From positions 1,178,001 to 1,242,000 of the forward strand of contig NZ_PRDM01000001.1 of the NCBI RefSeq assembly GCF_015182285.1: DNA of 64,000 bases. Direction: 5' to 3'. The notes beneath the pieces were generated by a model. The model was not told where the DNA came from. It did not search any database and saw nothing but the letters and a program-made list of their open reading frames with translations. Below are positions 52,431 to 61,937 of this stretch, one piece after another. This stretch comes from Flavobacterium hungaricum (GTDB lineage Bacteria > Bacteroidota > Bacteroidia > Flavobacteriales > Flavobacteriaceae). The first letter of the stretch is position 1, and the number at the start of each line of letters is the position of its first letter. Both the position numbers and the translations under genes were made by a program.

Positions 52431-53855
52431 ATGAAACAGATATCTATAACACTGCTGTCGTTACTGTTCTTTACCGTAACATCTTGCGAAGATTACACAG
52501 AAATCACTCCAAAAGGATCTTTGGTTATCGAAACAGCTGCACAATTTTATGAAATGGTTTCCCTTCCAAACAGAGGTTACCCAATTAATAACTTTCAGTA
52601 TTTATCAGACGATCAATGGATTAGAGAAGCCAACGTAATCGGAAGAACTCCAAACATTGATATTGTTAATTTTACTTTTGACGAAAGCGTAGATCGTGTT
52701 TCGTTATTAGGAACTTCTAGTTTTTATAACCAAGCCTATACGTATATCAACAGATGGAATACGATTATTTCATTAGTTGACAATAGTAAAGGCGACGAAA
52801 ATGTAAAACAATTGGCAAAAGCCGAAGCTAAAATTTACAGAGCCTACGACCACTTTTTGTTAATTAACACCTATGCAAAAGGTTACAATCCGCAGACTGC
52901 TGCCACAGACGGAGGAATCTGTATTATGGATAAATTTGATTTAGAAGCACAGCCTTCAAAATCGACCGTGGCGCAGGTTTACGCATTTATTCAAAAAGAT
53001 ATTGAAGAAGCGCTGCCTTATCTTCAGGAAAAACCTTTAGATGTTTATCATCCTTCGTTGGCATTTGCCTATGCTTTTAAAGCTAAAGTGCATTTGTTTA
53101 AACGTGAAATTGCAAACGCACAGGCAGCAGCAGAAAAGTCTTTAAGTTATAACAATCAGATATTTGATTTGGTGGCTTACAACGCTCAAGGCGGACCAAC
53201 AGCTTTGGCTGTACCTGCAGCAAATAATGTTGAAGTACTTAGTTATATGTACATGACGGGTTACAACGAAATGAATTTTGCGCAAAGCTATATCATAAGC
53301 CCAGAATTAAGAACGTTGTTTGGAACCAACGACGGCCGTTTTAATTTGTTCTTTAATTCGACCAGCACTACCAATCTCGATCAAGGTTCTAATACTGCTT
53401 ATTGGGGAACACAGTACACGAGATTTTTTTATCCGACTGTAGGAATGAAAACCACAGAAGTGTATTTAACTCTGGCAGAATGTTATGCTAGAGAAAATAA
53501 ATTGACAGAGGCAGTAGATGTTTTAAATACATTAAGAGCAAAACGTATCTTATCAGGCACGGTAAACTTAGCCGTTCCAGCAACAAGAAAAGAAACGATG
53601 GAACTTGTGATTAATGAGCGCAGAAAAGAACTGCTATTAGGCTTTAATCGATTTTTTGACCTTAAAAGATTAAATACAGAGTCTGAATATGCCAAAACGA
53701 TCACAAGAGTATTTCCGATTGTAAACAAAACCGTTCCTCAAAAAACGTATACATTACAGCCGAATTCCAGATTATATGTTATTCCGTTTCCGTTAAGTGC
53801 TTTACAAAAAAATCCAAAACTTACATTAAACACAGACGAAAAAGTTCCGTTTTAA
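52431..53855 (+). CDS. SusD/RagB family lipoprotein
   Basis: A 474-residue lipoprotein with cleavage before Cys19 in VTSCED. It has the SusD start EDYTEITPKGSLVIETAAQFYEM, helical TPR repeats (KAEAKIYRAYDHFLLINTYAK) and the C-terminal NERRKELLLGFNRFFDLKRLN region. It binds ligand at the cell surface for the STN-type SusC. It is followed after 5 bases by a metalloprotease gene, so the substrate may be a peptide or protein. Confidence 0.94.
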   Translation: MKQISITLLSLLFFTVTSCEDYTEITPKGSLVIETAAQFYEMVSLPNRGYPINNFQYLSDDQWIREANVIGRTPNIDIVNFTFDESVDRVSLLGTSSFYNQAYTYINRWNTIISLVDNSKGDENVKQLAKAEAKIYRAYDHFLLINTYAKGYNPQTAATDGGICIMDKFDLEAQPSKSTVAQVYAFIQKDIEEALPYLQEKPLDVYHPSLAFAYAFKAKVHLFKREIANAQAAAEKSLSYNNQIFDLVAYNAQGGPTALAVPAANNVEVLSYMYMTGYNEMNFAQSYIISPELRTLFGTNDGRFNLFFNSTSTTNLDQGSNTAYWGTQYTRFFYPTVGMKTTEVYLTLAECYARENKLTEAVDVLNTLRAKRILSGTVNLAVPATRKETMELVINERRKELLLGFNRFFDLKRLNTESEYAKTITRVFPIVNKTVPQKTYTLQPNSRLYVIPFPLSALQKNPKLTLNTDEKVPF

Positions 53856-53860
53856 TTTCG

Positions 53861-56299
53861 ATGAAAAAACTATTTATTTTACTAATCATGCTGACTGCCG
53901 CGCAGCAGCATGGTTTTGCTCAAACTCCTGAAAAGAAAGCAGACAGTACTAGTACACAGCCAAAAGGCATGCAGCCGTATAATAAAATTATTACGGATAA
54001 AGCCAAAAGTAAAAAAGGTCTTTTTACTGTAAGTCAGGTGGATACTAAATTTTATTTTCAAATTCCAGATAGTTTATTTAACAGATACATGCTCGTTGTA
54101 ACTCGTTATATTGCTACTCCAGAAGGTTTTGGAGATTTTGGCGGCGAGAAAGCCAATGAGCAGACTGTTTATTTTGAAAAAGGACCTAATAACAATGTGT
54201 TTTTAAGATCACTGCAATACAAACAAGATGTTCGTTCTTCGGATTCTGCGCTGGCAAAAGCAATGGCAGGAAGTAACGAAAATCCGATTGTGGCTGCTTT
54301 TCCGATCAAAACAACTAATCCGGATACTGGAAATATTGTTGTAGAGATCACCGATGTTTTTAAGAAAGACAATCCGGTGTTTTCTTTAGAAAGTAAACAG
54401 AAAACAGAAAAAAAACTGACTTCGCTTGCAGATGATAAATCGTTTATTGAAGGAATCGATTCTTATCCCATCAACATTGAAGTAAAAACGACTAAAACAT
54501 ATGCCAATACAGCAGCAAGCAGCGGCAGTATAACACTGCGGTTAAATACTTCGATTGTATTGCTTCCGAAAACACCGATGCGCAAACGTTTTGCAGACGA
54601 AAGAGTAGGGTATTTTGCCAATAAATATGTTTTGTTTGATGATGAAGAACAGCGTGCCCAAACCAAATATATCATTCAGCGTTATCGTTTGGAGCCAAAA
54701 GACAAAGACCTTAAGAAATATTTAAAAGGCGAATTGGTCGAACCTAAAAAACAAATCGTCTATTACATTGATCCTGCAACGCCAAAAAAATGGAGACCTT
54801 ATTTAATTGCAGGAATCAACGATTGGAACAAAGCTTTTGAAGCGGCAGGTTTTAAAAATGCCATTATTGGTAAAGAATGGCCTGAAAATGACCCTTCTAT
54901 GAGCTTAGAAGATGCCAGATATTCGGTAGTACGATATTATGCATCAGAAACGCCAAATGCCTACGGACCAAGAATAAGCGATCCTAGAAGCGGCGAGATT
55001 ATAGAAAGTCATGTAGGATGGTATCATAATGTGATGAAATTGGTGCAGAGATGGTACATGATTCAGGCTGGACCTTTGGACGCGAGAGCCAGAAAAATGC
55101 ATTTGGATGATGAATTGATGGGGCAGTTAATCCGTTTTGTTTCTTCTCATGAAATTGGACATACCATTGGACTGCGTCATAATATGGGAGCCAGCAGTGC
55201 TACACCAGTAGAAAAACTGAGAGATAAAAAATGGGTAGAAGCCAATGGACACACCGTTTCTATAATGGATTATGCACGTTTTAACTATGTAGCGCAGCCA
55301 GAAGATAATATTAGTCCAGAGGGAATTTACCCGCGTATTGGTGCCTACGACAAATGGGCTATAAAATGGGGTTACAGCTATTTTTCTAAAACAGATGATG
55401 AATTTGAAGAAGAAAAATTACTTCACAAAATGACGACAGACAGTCTGACTGCAAATCCAAAATTATGGTTTGGGGGCGAAGGCAAAGATGAAGATCCGCG
55501 CAGCCAGAAAGAAGATATTGGTGATGATGCCGTATTGGCGAGTGATTACGGAATCAAAAACTTAAAACGTGTCGTACCGAATCTTATAGAATGGACGTAT
55601 CAGCCGAATGATCCTTATGATAATTTATCTGATATGCACAAAGCAGTTGTAAAGCAATACGGCCTGTATTTGTACCATGTACTGAAATATATTGGCAGTA
55701 ATTACATCACCAAAAGAACAGTTGATGAAAAAGGTATTGTATACCAAGCAGTTCCAAAGGCAAAAGTAAAAGCGGCTATTGGATATGTAGGAAGACAGCT
55801 TTTCGAAGCACCTCTTTGGATGTATCCACAGGATATTGAGCAGCTTATTGGTTTAAAAACGACAGATCAGATTTCGGAGCAGCAGAACCAAGTCTTAAAT
55901 ATGCTTTTAAGTTCTGGAATGCTTTATAATATCAGCCTTAAAACCATGCAGTCAGAAGGAGCTTATACAGTTCCAGAGTTTTTAAACGATTTACAGCAGA
56001 CAGTTTGGGTAAAGTTCAGCGGTAACGAAAAACAGGATTTTTATAGAAGAAGCTTGCAGCGCGGTTACATCGAGAAATTAGGATTACTGCTGCTTCCTAA
56101 AGAAACCGAACCAGGAAGAGCTTTAAATACTGCGCAAAGAAGCGATGTGAGATTATATGGCAAACAGCATCTTTTAAAATTAAAAACAGAGGTTGCCAAA
56201 TCGATGAACGCATCAACTGGATTTAATAAAGATCATTACGAAAATATATTGTTAGAAATAGATAAAATCATTACAAAATTAGATAAACCTACATTATGA
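53861..56299 (+). CDS. Zinc-dependent metzincin-type protease (DUF5117/DUF5118 family)
   Basis: An 812-residue exported protease. The signal peptide ends near GFAQ (residue 21). The DUF5118-like and DUF5117-like parts lie at about 30-330. The catalytic core has HEIGHTIGLRHNMG (HExxHxxGxxH) near residue 433 and a Met-turn SIMDYARFNYVAQPEDN. The C-terminal part (about 620-800) is helical. It would act in the periplasm or at the cell surface. It lies in the SusCD operon and overlaps the next gene by ATGA, so it probably cleaves the transported ligand or a carrier peptide. Confidence 0.92.
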   Translation: MKKLFILLIMLTAAQQHGFAQTPEKKADSTSTQPKGMQPYNKIITDKAKSKKGLFTVSQVDTKFYFQIPDSLFNRYMLVVTRYIATPEGFGDFGGEKANEQTVYFEKGPNNNVFLRSLQYKQDVRSSDSALAKAMAGSNENPIVAAFPIKTTNPDTGNIVVEITDVFKKDNPVFSLESKQKTEKKLTSLADDKSFIEGIDSYPINIEVKTTKTYANTAASSGSITLRLNTSIVLLPKTPMRKRFADERVGYFANKYVLFDDEEQRAQTKYIIQRYRLEPKDKDLKKYLKGELVEPKKQIVYYIDPATPKKWRPYLIAGINDWNKAFEAAGFKNAIIGKEWPENDPSMSLEDARYSVVRYYASETPNAYGPRISDPRSGEIIESHVGWYHNVMKLVQRWYMIQAGPLDARARKMHLDDELMGQLIRFVSSHEIGHTIGLRHNMGASSATPVEKLRDKKWVEANGHTVSIMDYARFNYVAQPEDNISPEGIYPRIGAYDKWAIKWGYSYFSKTDDEFEEEKLLHKMTTDSLTANPKLWFGGEGKDEDPRSQKEDIGDDAVLASDYGIKNLKRVVPNLIEWTYQPNDPYDNLSDMHKAVVKQYGLYLYHVLKYIGSNYITKRTVDEKGIVYQAVPKAKVKAAIGYVGRQLFEAPLWMYPQDIEQLIGLKTTDQISEQQNQVLNMLLSSGMLYNISLKTMQSEGAYTVPEFLNDLQQTVWVKFSGNEKQDFYRRSLQRGYIEKLGLLLLPKETEPGRALNTAQRSDVRLYGKQHLLKLKTEVAKSMNASTGFNKDHYENILLEIDKIITKLDKPTL

Positions 56300-56817
56300 A
56301 AAGAGCATTCGTTATAACATTCATTTTCTTAAGCACGCTGGTTAATGCACAATTGACATCAAAAGAAGAAGTAGTTCCTGAATTGGTCGCAAAACGCGAA
56401 ACAGAAAAAAAGGAAATTACTAAAAATTATCTGGCTCTAAAAAACAGTTTTTTAACTTCTGACAGCCTTGCAGTTGTTAAGAATGCAGAAGAATTGAAAA
56501 AATCGTTGAAAAATTTCAAATTCAAAAAGCTGACGCTTGAAAAGATGAATGAAGCAACAACAATAAGAAAAGAAATCATCGAATTGGCTTCGCAGCTTAC
56601 AGCAACTAAAAACATCAACAAACAGCGTAAAATTTTTGAAACGCTTTCTGCGAAATATTGGGAACAGGCACCAAAATTTAAAGCAGAAGATGCCACCTTA
56701 TACCTGCAGGTCTGTCCAATGACAGGCGCTGTTTGGACCAGTGACAGTAAGGACATCAAAAATCCTTATTATCCAAAAAATATGCTGACTTGCGGTGAAG
56801 TCAAAGGAAGTATATAA
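56296..56817 (+). CDS. Secreted DUF3347 family protein
   Basis: A 173-residue exported protein with a signal peptide ending near LVNAQ (residue 19). The helical body (EITKNYLALKNSFLTSDSLAVVKNAEELKKSL) is followed by VCPMTGAVWTSDSKDI and NPYYPKNMLTCGEVKG. The CPM...NPYxPxxMLxCGxV pattern marks DUF3347, found alone or at the end of CusB-like copper-efflux proteins, where Cys and Met could bind metal. It overlaps the protease gene by four bases, so it is part of the SusCD operon and points to a metal-related ligand. Confidence 0.82.
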   Translation: MKRAFVITFIFLSTLVNAQLTSKEEVVPELVAKRETEKKEITKNYLALKNSFLTSDSLAVVKNAEELKKSLKNFKFKKLTLEKMNEATTIRKEIIELASQLTATKNINKQRKIFETLSAKYWEQAPKFKAEDATLYLQVCPMTGAVWTSDSKDIKNPYYPKNMLTCGEVKGSI

Positions 56818-56843
56818 AAATTTATTTTGATTAGTTTGGTAAG

Positions 56844-56869
56844 TACGGTTTTCTGAATAAGAAGCCGTA
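56844..56869 (+). terminator. Terminator of the second susCD operon
   Basis: TACGG (56844-56848) pairs with CCGTA (56865-56869), and the inner bases extend the stem through G-U and A-U pairs. The T-rich TTTATTTTT follows. Confidence 0.6.
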
Positions 56870-56895
56870 TTTATTTTTCTATCAAATGCATCAAT

Positions 56896-57492
56896 TTAAA
56901 TCCAGCCCACTCTTTTTTTCCACTCATAAATTTCAAGTTTTCGTACTTCAAGATCTTCTGGAACAGATTGATTTTCGTTTTTGGAACGAGTTCTGATACT
57001 TTCGGTCTGTTCTTCAAGTGAGTTCAAGCCGATTCTTTTTCTTCTTTGATTGACGCTTTCTAAATCATCAAAAGTATTCGGACTTAACAATCCATTTTCA
57101 TCCCAGTCAAATTGAGTTCCGTAGAGCTGTGGTTTATTTTCAAAAACAGCTATTCGGTCCGTCAGATAAGCGAGATTAATTTCAGAAGCCTTATTTTCAT
57201 GAACCGCATATGCCAACAATTTCAGGCATTTTTTCATAAATTCAGGTTGGCTGACAGCATGTTGAATTACAAGCCAAGCCGCTTCACTAGCTTCTTTCCC
57301 GACTTTATCGATTGTCGGATAACCCATTTGGTCGATTATTTCATTTAAGACTGCAGCATTTTGGTTGTGTAGTATTTCCATTTCTGCATTATAGCCATCG
57401 CCAAGTTTTTTAGCAGCGATCAGTGTTTCCCTAAATTCTAAATCTTTATTCTTAAGACTGATTATTGTCTCCGCAAATTTTTGATATTCCAT
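56896..57492 (-). CDS. DUF6624 domain protein
   Basis: A 198-residue cytoplasmic protein with the DUF6624 pattern: LHNQNAAVLNEIIDQMGYPTIDKVGKEASEAAWLVIQHAV, EINLAYLTDRIAVFENKPQLYGTQFDWDENG, and a DLESVNQRRKRIGL segment. The His in WLVIQHA and the PQLYGTQ motif are the best-conserved parts. The role is unknown. It is convergent to the protease operon and monocistronic. Confidence 0.8.
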   Translation of the reverse strand: MEYQKFAETIISLKNKDLEFRETLIAAKKLGDGYNAEMEILHNQNAAVLNEIIDQMGYPTIDKVGKEASEAAWLVIQHAVSQPEFMKKCLKLLAYAVHENKASEINLAYLTDRIAVFENKPQLYGTQFDWDENGLLSPNTFDDLESVNQRRKRIGLNSLEEQTESIRTRSKNENQSVPEDLEVRKLEIYEWKKRVGWI

Positions 57493-57599
57493 TTTGATGA
57501 AAGTTAAGATTTAGAAAAATAGCTTCCTGAGACTGTTCTTGATGCGATAAAAATTGAATGTAGGCGATAATTTAAATAAAATAGAAAGCTTTTTTTATT

Positions 57600-58058
57600 T
57601 TAAGAACGCGGTTTAGCCAAATTTCTATCGTACATTATAATCGTTCCTGCAACCGCAACATTTAAACTTTTTACCGATTTAAATTTGACTAAATGATGGC
57701 ATTTTTCCATCACTTTTTTTGATAAACCATGATCTTCTGCACCCAGTATATACACACAGCGTCTTGGATGTTCAAAGGTTTCTAAATCAGATGCTTTTTC
57801 ATTTAATTCAACCCCCACTAATCGCGCTCCTTTTGGTAAATTTTCAAAAAAAGCTTCAAAAGTATCATAATGAAAATAAGGAATTGCTTTTATGGCGTCA
57901 TGAGTATCACACGCTTGTTTGGCATATCGATTGCCGATAGTAAAGATAAAAGTAGCGCCTAAATTTTGAGCAGACCGCCACAAAACCCCTAAGTTTTCTG
58001 GCGTTTTACCATTTTGTATTCCTATGCCAAAATATTCATTTATAAAATTGTCATTCAT
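57600..58058 (-). CDS. RNA 2'-O-methyltransferase of the SpoU/TrmH (SPOUT) family
   Basis: A 152-residue single-domain SPOUT methyltransferase. It has GIQNGKTPENLGVLWRSAQNLGATFIFTIG, then YILGAEDHGLSKKVMEKCHHLV and KSLNVAVAGTIIMYDR, which form the knotted S-adenosylmethionine site. It lacks any extra RNA-binding domain, as in TrmL-like enzymes. The ATG at 58058 was chosen over one 12 codons earlier because the family begins there. It is monocistronic. Confidence 0.88.
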   Translation of the reverse strand: MNDNFINEYFGIGIQNGKTPENLGVLWRSAQNLGATFIFTIGNRYAKQACDTHDAIKAIPYFHYDTFEAFFENLPKGARLVGVELNEKASDLETFEHPRRCVYILGAEDHGLSKKVMEKCHHLVKFKSVKSLNVAVAGTIIMYDRNLAKPRS

Positions 58059-58194
58059 AAAAACAAAAATACAAACTGTAAGCAGATAAATCAATTTTAT
58101 CTCAGGAACTGATGATACTTTTAAAAATTAAATCGGATCGGCTGATCGATTTTACTTTACTCTGGGCTATAGCTAATGTTTATTTTTTGGAAAA

Positions 58195-58545
58195 CTAATT
58201 TTTATACAATTCTACTTTTCTTCCGTCAGGATCAACAATAATCGTCATAAATCCAAAATCGGTTTCTTTTGGTTCTAAGACAAATGCAGTTCCATTTTCC
58301 TTTAACTTAAGAATAACGTCATCAAAATCATCAATTGCAAAACCCAGACGTAAATTAAGGTCCGGATTAGCCTGCTCTTTTGCCAGCGGATAAATTTCCA
58401 GAACCATCTGACCCATTTCGGCCGAATAATGAAAAGGAGAATTGCCGTGTTTGTGATAATCAAACTCAAGTCCGAATAGGCTGTAAAAAGAGGCCAGTTT
58501 TTTTAAATCGTCTGTTCGTAAAACTAAAAGTCGAAAATTCACCAT
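58195..58545 (-). CDS. VOC/glyoxalase family protein
   Basis: A 116-residue protein of two beta-alpha-beta-beta-beta modules. RLLVLRTDDLKKLASFYSLFGLEF begins module one, and FGFMTIIVDPDGRKVELYKN ends module two with the usual Glu ligand. Members bind a metal and act on small molecules, including glyoxalase, dioxygenase and resistance proteins; none can be singled out. It is monocistronic. The 292-base gap upstream has no gene. Confidence 0.88.
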   Translation of the reverse strand: MVNFRLLVLRTDDLKKLASFYSLFGLEFDYHKHGNSPFHYSAEMGQMVLEIYPLAKEQANPDLNLRLGFAIDDFDDVILKLKENGTAFVLEPKETDFGFMTIIVDPDGRKVELYKN

Positions 58546-58837
58546 ACAATTTATTTTAAAAGTTGATCAGTTCAAAGATGAAATAGAGTTTAAAGATAAC
58601 CCTTTGGGCGTAATTATTTTAAAATGATCTCTGTTTTTGTAGTGCTTCGGACATTTCGAATCATCGTGATTTTATCTTGGAAGGAGTCTCGATATTTCGA
58701 CAGCAGTCTTATTTTTTCTTTTATTTCGAGGGTTTTTTACCTGCATTATCAGGAAACAGCTTGATATTCATAAGTTAGGCTTTTTGGTATGCGTTTTGGC
58801 TTGATTGACTTAAACAAACACCTTAAAGTTATTGATC

Positions 58838-59680
58838 ATGGTTTATGAAAACAACACGCTTGAATTTTTAAAAGTTACAGAGCTAACCAAATCCAGTAAA
58901 TCTGCAGCTTTTGATATAAGCTCGACCGATATGACTTTTGTTTGGAATAGAGGCAGTTCTACGAGTATTGTGGTAAATCAAATAGGATATAAGTTGTCCA
59001 AAAACGATATTATCATTCTTACCAATCATCATAAAATTGAAGACACAAGTTTTGAGTCGGCAAGATTAATAAAGTTCAATCTTCCTTTTATAAATCACAT
59101 GGGCACAGAAGTCGAAAATAGTTTAAAAGGCGCCTTGTTTTTTAACGTAACCAGTGTTCCAATAGTATCAATTGAAGAAAATGAGCTTTTGGCTTTTGAA
59201 AATTCCTGGGATATCTTTTGTATTGAAATGAAATCGAAAGACAATCTGCAATACGAAATGCTCCAATCGATCTTAAAACAAATTATTATTCTGTGTGCCA
59301 GAAAATTAAACAAAGAAAATAAAACGATTTCTGGAGGGAGAGAAGCAGATATTTTGAGAGACTTTAGATTTTTGGTTGAAAACTATTTTGCAAAACATCA
59401 CGATGTCGCTTTTTATGCCTCAAAGCTTAATAAATCTCCAAAGACATTATCCAATATATTTTCGTCATTATCAGACCGAACACCGATTGACATCATTCAC
59501 GAGAGAATTATGGTCCACGCACGCAAGCAGATTTTTCATACCACAAAATCCATAAAAGAGATTGCTTACGATCTTGGTTATGAAGACATACAAACCTTTA
59601 GCCGGTTTTTTAAAAATAAGGAAGGTTTGTCTCCAATACAATACCGCGAAAGAAGCCGTTTTGCTTCCAATCAGCTGTAA
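58838..59680 (+). CDS. AraC family transcriptional regulator
   Basis: A 280-residue regulator with an N-terminal cupin-like sensor part (about 10-140) and two C-terminal HTH motifs (HHDVAFYASKLNKSPKTLSNIFSS and SIKEIAYDLGYEDIQTFSRFFKNKEGLSPIQYRE). The ATG at 58838 replaces a TTG two codons upstream. It precedes the hydrolase/DUF1348/permease/GAPDH group in the same direction and may control it. Confidence 0.9.
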   Translation: MVYENNTLEFLKVTELTKSSKSAAFDISSTDMTFVWNRGSSTSIVVNQIGYKLSKNDIIILTNHHKIEDTSFESARLIKFNLPFINHMGTEVENSLKGALFFNVTSVPIVSIEENELLAFENSWDIFCIEMKSKDNLQYEMLQSILKQIIILCARKLNKENKTISGGREADILRDFRFLVENYFAKHHDVAFYASKLNKSPKTLSNIFSSLSDRTPIDIIHERIMVHARKQIFHTTKSIKEIAYDLGYEDIQTFSRFFKNKEGLSPIQYRERSRFASNQL

Positions 59681-59822
59681 ATCTGTTTCTTAATAATTAA
59701 TAATTTGAAATGAAGGAAAAATCGTTAAGTCATCGGGAAAATGTGTTTAAGATATTGATTATTAGGTGTCGCATATTTGTATTGTAACAAATACACTTTT
59801 AATTAATCATCAAATTAAACCT

Positions 59823-60689
59823 ATGAAAACAACTTACCACACCAAGAAAATCAACGGAGTTGAAATTTTTTACAGAGAAGCAGGAGACAAGAAAAATCCA
59901 ACTTTGTTATTACTGCACGGTTATCCAACTTCTTCTCACATGTTTAGAAATCTGATAACAGACCTGTCCGACAAATACCATTTAATCGCTCCCGATTATC
60001 CAGGTTACGGAAGAAGCGAACAGCCGCCAATAGCCGAATTCAAATATACGTTCGAAAATATAGCCGCTATCATGACACAGCTTTTAAAAGAATTGGACAT
60101 TCAAAAATACAGTTTGTATCTAATGGATTATGGTGCTCCAATCGGATTTAGAATTGCGACTGTCAATCCAGAAAAAATAGACAGTTTAATCATCCAAAAC
60201 GGCTGTGCTTATGAGGAAGGTCTTGAAGCATTCTGGGATCCGTTTAAAGCGTATTGGAAAGACATAAACAACAAAGAAGCGTCAAATACTCTGCAGGGTT
60301 TTCATAGCCTGGACGGTTTAAAATGGCAGTACACACACAATGTTCCCAATCCAGAACTTATTTCTCCAGATAATTGGGAAATTGACTTGAGACATTTAGA
60401 ACGTCCAGAAAATAATGAAATCCAATTGGCGATGTTTTATGACTATCAAACCAATGTAGTATTGTATCCGCAGTTTCAGGAATATTTTAGAAAATACCAG
60501 CCAGAAACATTGATCGTTTACGGGAAAGACGATTATATATTTCCGGGCGTAGGAGCAGAAGCTTTCAAAAAAGACTTAAAAAATCTGGAATTTCATCTCT
60601 TTGAAACAGGACATTTTGCTTTAGAAAGTTATGGTGTTGAAATTGGCGAGCTGATTGAAGATTTCTTAGATAGAAAAGTGTCAAAATAA
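59823..60689 (+). CDS. Alpha/beta hydrolase, haloalkane dehalogenase/epoxide hydrolase-like
   Basis: A 288-residue alpha/beta-hydrolase. It has LLLHGYPTSSHMFRNLI for the oxyanion HGxP motif, YLMDYGAPIGFR with the nucleophile Asp in place of Ser, YGKDDYIFPG, and the catalytic His in ETGHFALESYG. The Asp nucleophile is that of haloalkane dehalogenases and epoxide hydrolases. The ATG at 59823 was chosen over 59766 as the family begins there. An 18-base gap links it to the next gene. Confidence 0.88.
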   Translation: MKTTYHTKKINGVEIFYREAGDKKNPTLLLLHGYPTSSHMFRNLITDLSDKYHLIAPDYPGYGRSEQPPIAEFKYTFENIAAIMTQLLKELDIQKYSLYLMDYGAPIGFRIATVNPEKIDSLIIQNGCAYEEGLEAFWDPFKAYWKDINNKEASNTLQGFHSLDGLKWQYTHNVPNPELISPDNWEIDLRHLERPENNEIQLAMFYDYQTNVVLYPQFQEYFRKYQPETLIVYGKDDYIFPGVGAEAFKKDLKNLEFHLFETGHFALESYGVEIGELIEDFLDRKVSK

Positions 60690-60707
60690 ATCTAAAAAAC
60701 AATCAAG

Positions 60708-61121
60708 ATGGAACAAAAACATCCATTACCGCCATTTACTTTAGAAACGGCATTAGAAAAAATACAATTGGCAGAGGATGCCTGGAACAGCAGAGATCCA
60801 GAACGTGTTTCTAAAGCCTATACCGTAAATAGTGAATGGCGCAACCGATCCGAATTTATTAACGGACGGGAGCAAATCGTAGCTTTTTTGACAGGCAAAT
60901 GGCACAAAGAACTGGACTATAAACTGAAAAAAGAATATTGGGCGCATACCGATAATCGAATTGCGGTTCGGTTTGTATACGAATATAAGAATCAGCAGGG
61001 AAAATGGTTTAGAGCTTACGGTAATGAGAACTGGGAATTTGATGAAAATGGTTTAATGGCAAGAAGATTTGCCAGCATAAACGATTTGGAAATCGAAGAA
61101 AAGGACAGACAATTGAAATAA
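60708..61121 (+). CDS. NTF2-like DUF1348 family protein
   Basis: A 137-residue protein of the nuclear transport factor 2 fold. [32 protein letters not shown], then [22 protein letters not shown] and [25 protein letters not shown] are typical of DUF1348. The pocket of this fold binds small hydrophobic molecules. It lies in tandem with the hydrolase and likely acts on the same compound class. Confidence 0.85.
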   Translation: MEQKHPLPPFTLETALEKIQLAEDAWNSRDPERVSKAYTVNSEWRNRSEFINGREQIVAFLTGKWHKELDYKLKKEYWAHTDNRIAVRFVYEYKNQQGKWFRAYGNENWEFDENGLMARRFASINDLEIEEKDRQLK

Positions 61122-61161
61122 TTTTCAAACCATAACCAAACAACTTTAGATTGAAAATAAT

Positions 61162-61926
61162 ATGAATACCTATCTAGAACTTTTATTTCTATTTGTAATG
61201 GCCGTTATTGGCGGCGCTGTAAATGTCACCATTGGCGGCGGCTGGTTTATTATTTTTCCAAGTCTAATTTTTAGAGGAATACAACCTGTACCAGGAACGG
61301 CAACTACCACAATCGTTCTCTGGTCGGGTTTTCTTGCTTCATCCAAATCCGTACAAAAGACAGGAGAGATTTCCAAAACACATTTTAATTACATGCTTGC
61401 TGCCTGTACTTTAGGAGGAATTTTGGGAGCCGTTCTGCTCATTGCTTTTTCACCAAAAGTGTTCGAAACCATTGCACCATTTTTATTGTTATGCAGCTGG
61501 ATTCTTTTTACGTTTTATAATCGTATATTTAACTTGTTTAATTCTGATAATCAGTTAATAAGAAAATTTACTTATACGCCTGTAAAACTAATTCCGCTTT
61601 TTATACTGGGTATTTACGGAGGTTATTTTGGCGCCGGAATGGGAATGCTGTTATTTCTTTTATTGCGCTTTTACGGAATCAAAAATAACGAGACTTTAGA
61701 GAGATTAAGTCTGGTCTTGATTGCCGTAAATAACGGAATTGCAATACTTATTTTTATTGAATCGGGACTTATTTTCTGGCCTTTTGCTCTTGTTATGATG
61801 GCGGGTTCTATTGCAGGAGGTTTTTTGGGAAATGCGTGGAAAGAAAGAATGAATACCGTACTGATAAAAAGAAATGCGATTGTTTATGGAGCCACGGTAA
61901 CACTTTATTTTTTGGATATAATTTAA
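61162..61926 (+). CDS. TauE/SafE (TSUP) family membrane transporter
   Basis: A 254-residue membrane protein with seven or eight helices. The two inverted family repeats start AVIGGAVNVTIGGGWFIIFPSLIF and LIPLFILGIYGGYFGAGMGMLLFLLLRF, both with the Gly-rich motif. The family exports or imports sulfite, sulfonates or other organic anions. Its 3' end lies 11 bases before the GAPDH gene, so the genes are co-transcribed. The substrate is unknown. Confidence 0.88.
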   Translation: MNTYLELLFLFVMAVIGGAVNVTIGGGWFIIFPSLIFRGIQPVPGTATTTIVLWSGFLASSKSVQKTGEISKTHFNYMLAACTLGGILGAVLLIAFSPKVFETIAPFLLLCSWILFTFYNRIFNLFNSDNQLIRKFTYTPVKLIPLFILGIYGGYFGAGMGMLLFLLLRFYGIKNNETLERLSLVLIAVNNGIAILIFIESGLIFWPFALVMMAGSIAGGFLGNAWKERMNTVLIKRNAIVYGATVTLYFLDII

Positions 61927-61937
61927 ATCTATATTTT

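Noticed and set aside
58546..58837. Regulatory RNA or gene in the 292-base gap
   Set aside because: No frame of note, no strong hairpin and no recognisable promoter set was found.
61836..61937. N-terminal extension of the GAPDH frame
   Set aside because: It lies inside the permease gene, and the family begins at the ATG at 61938.
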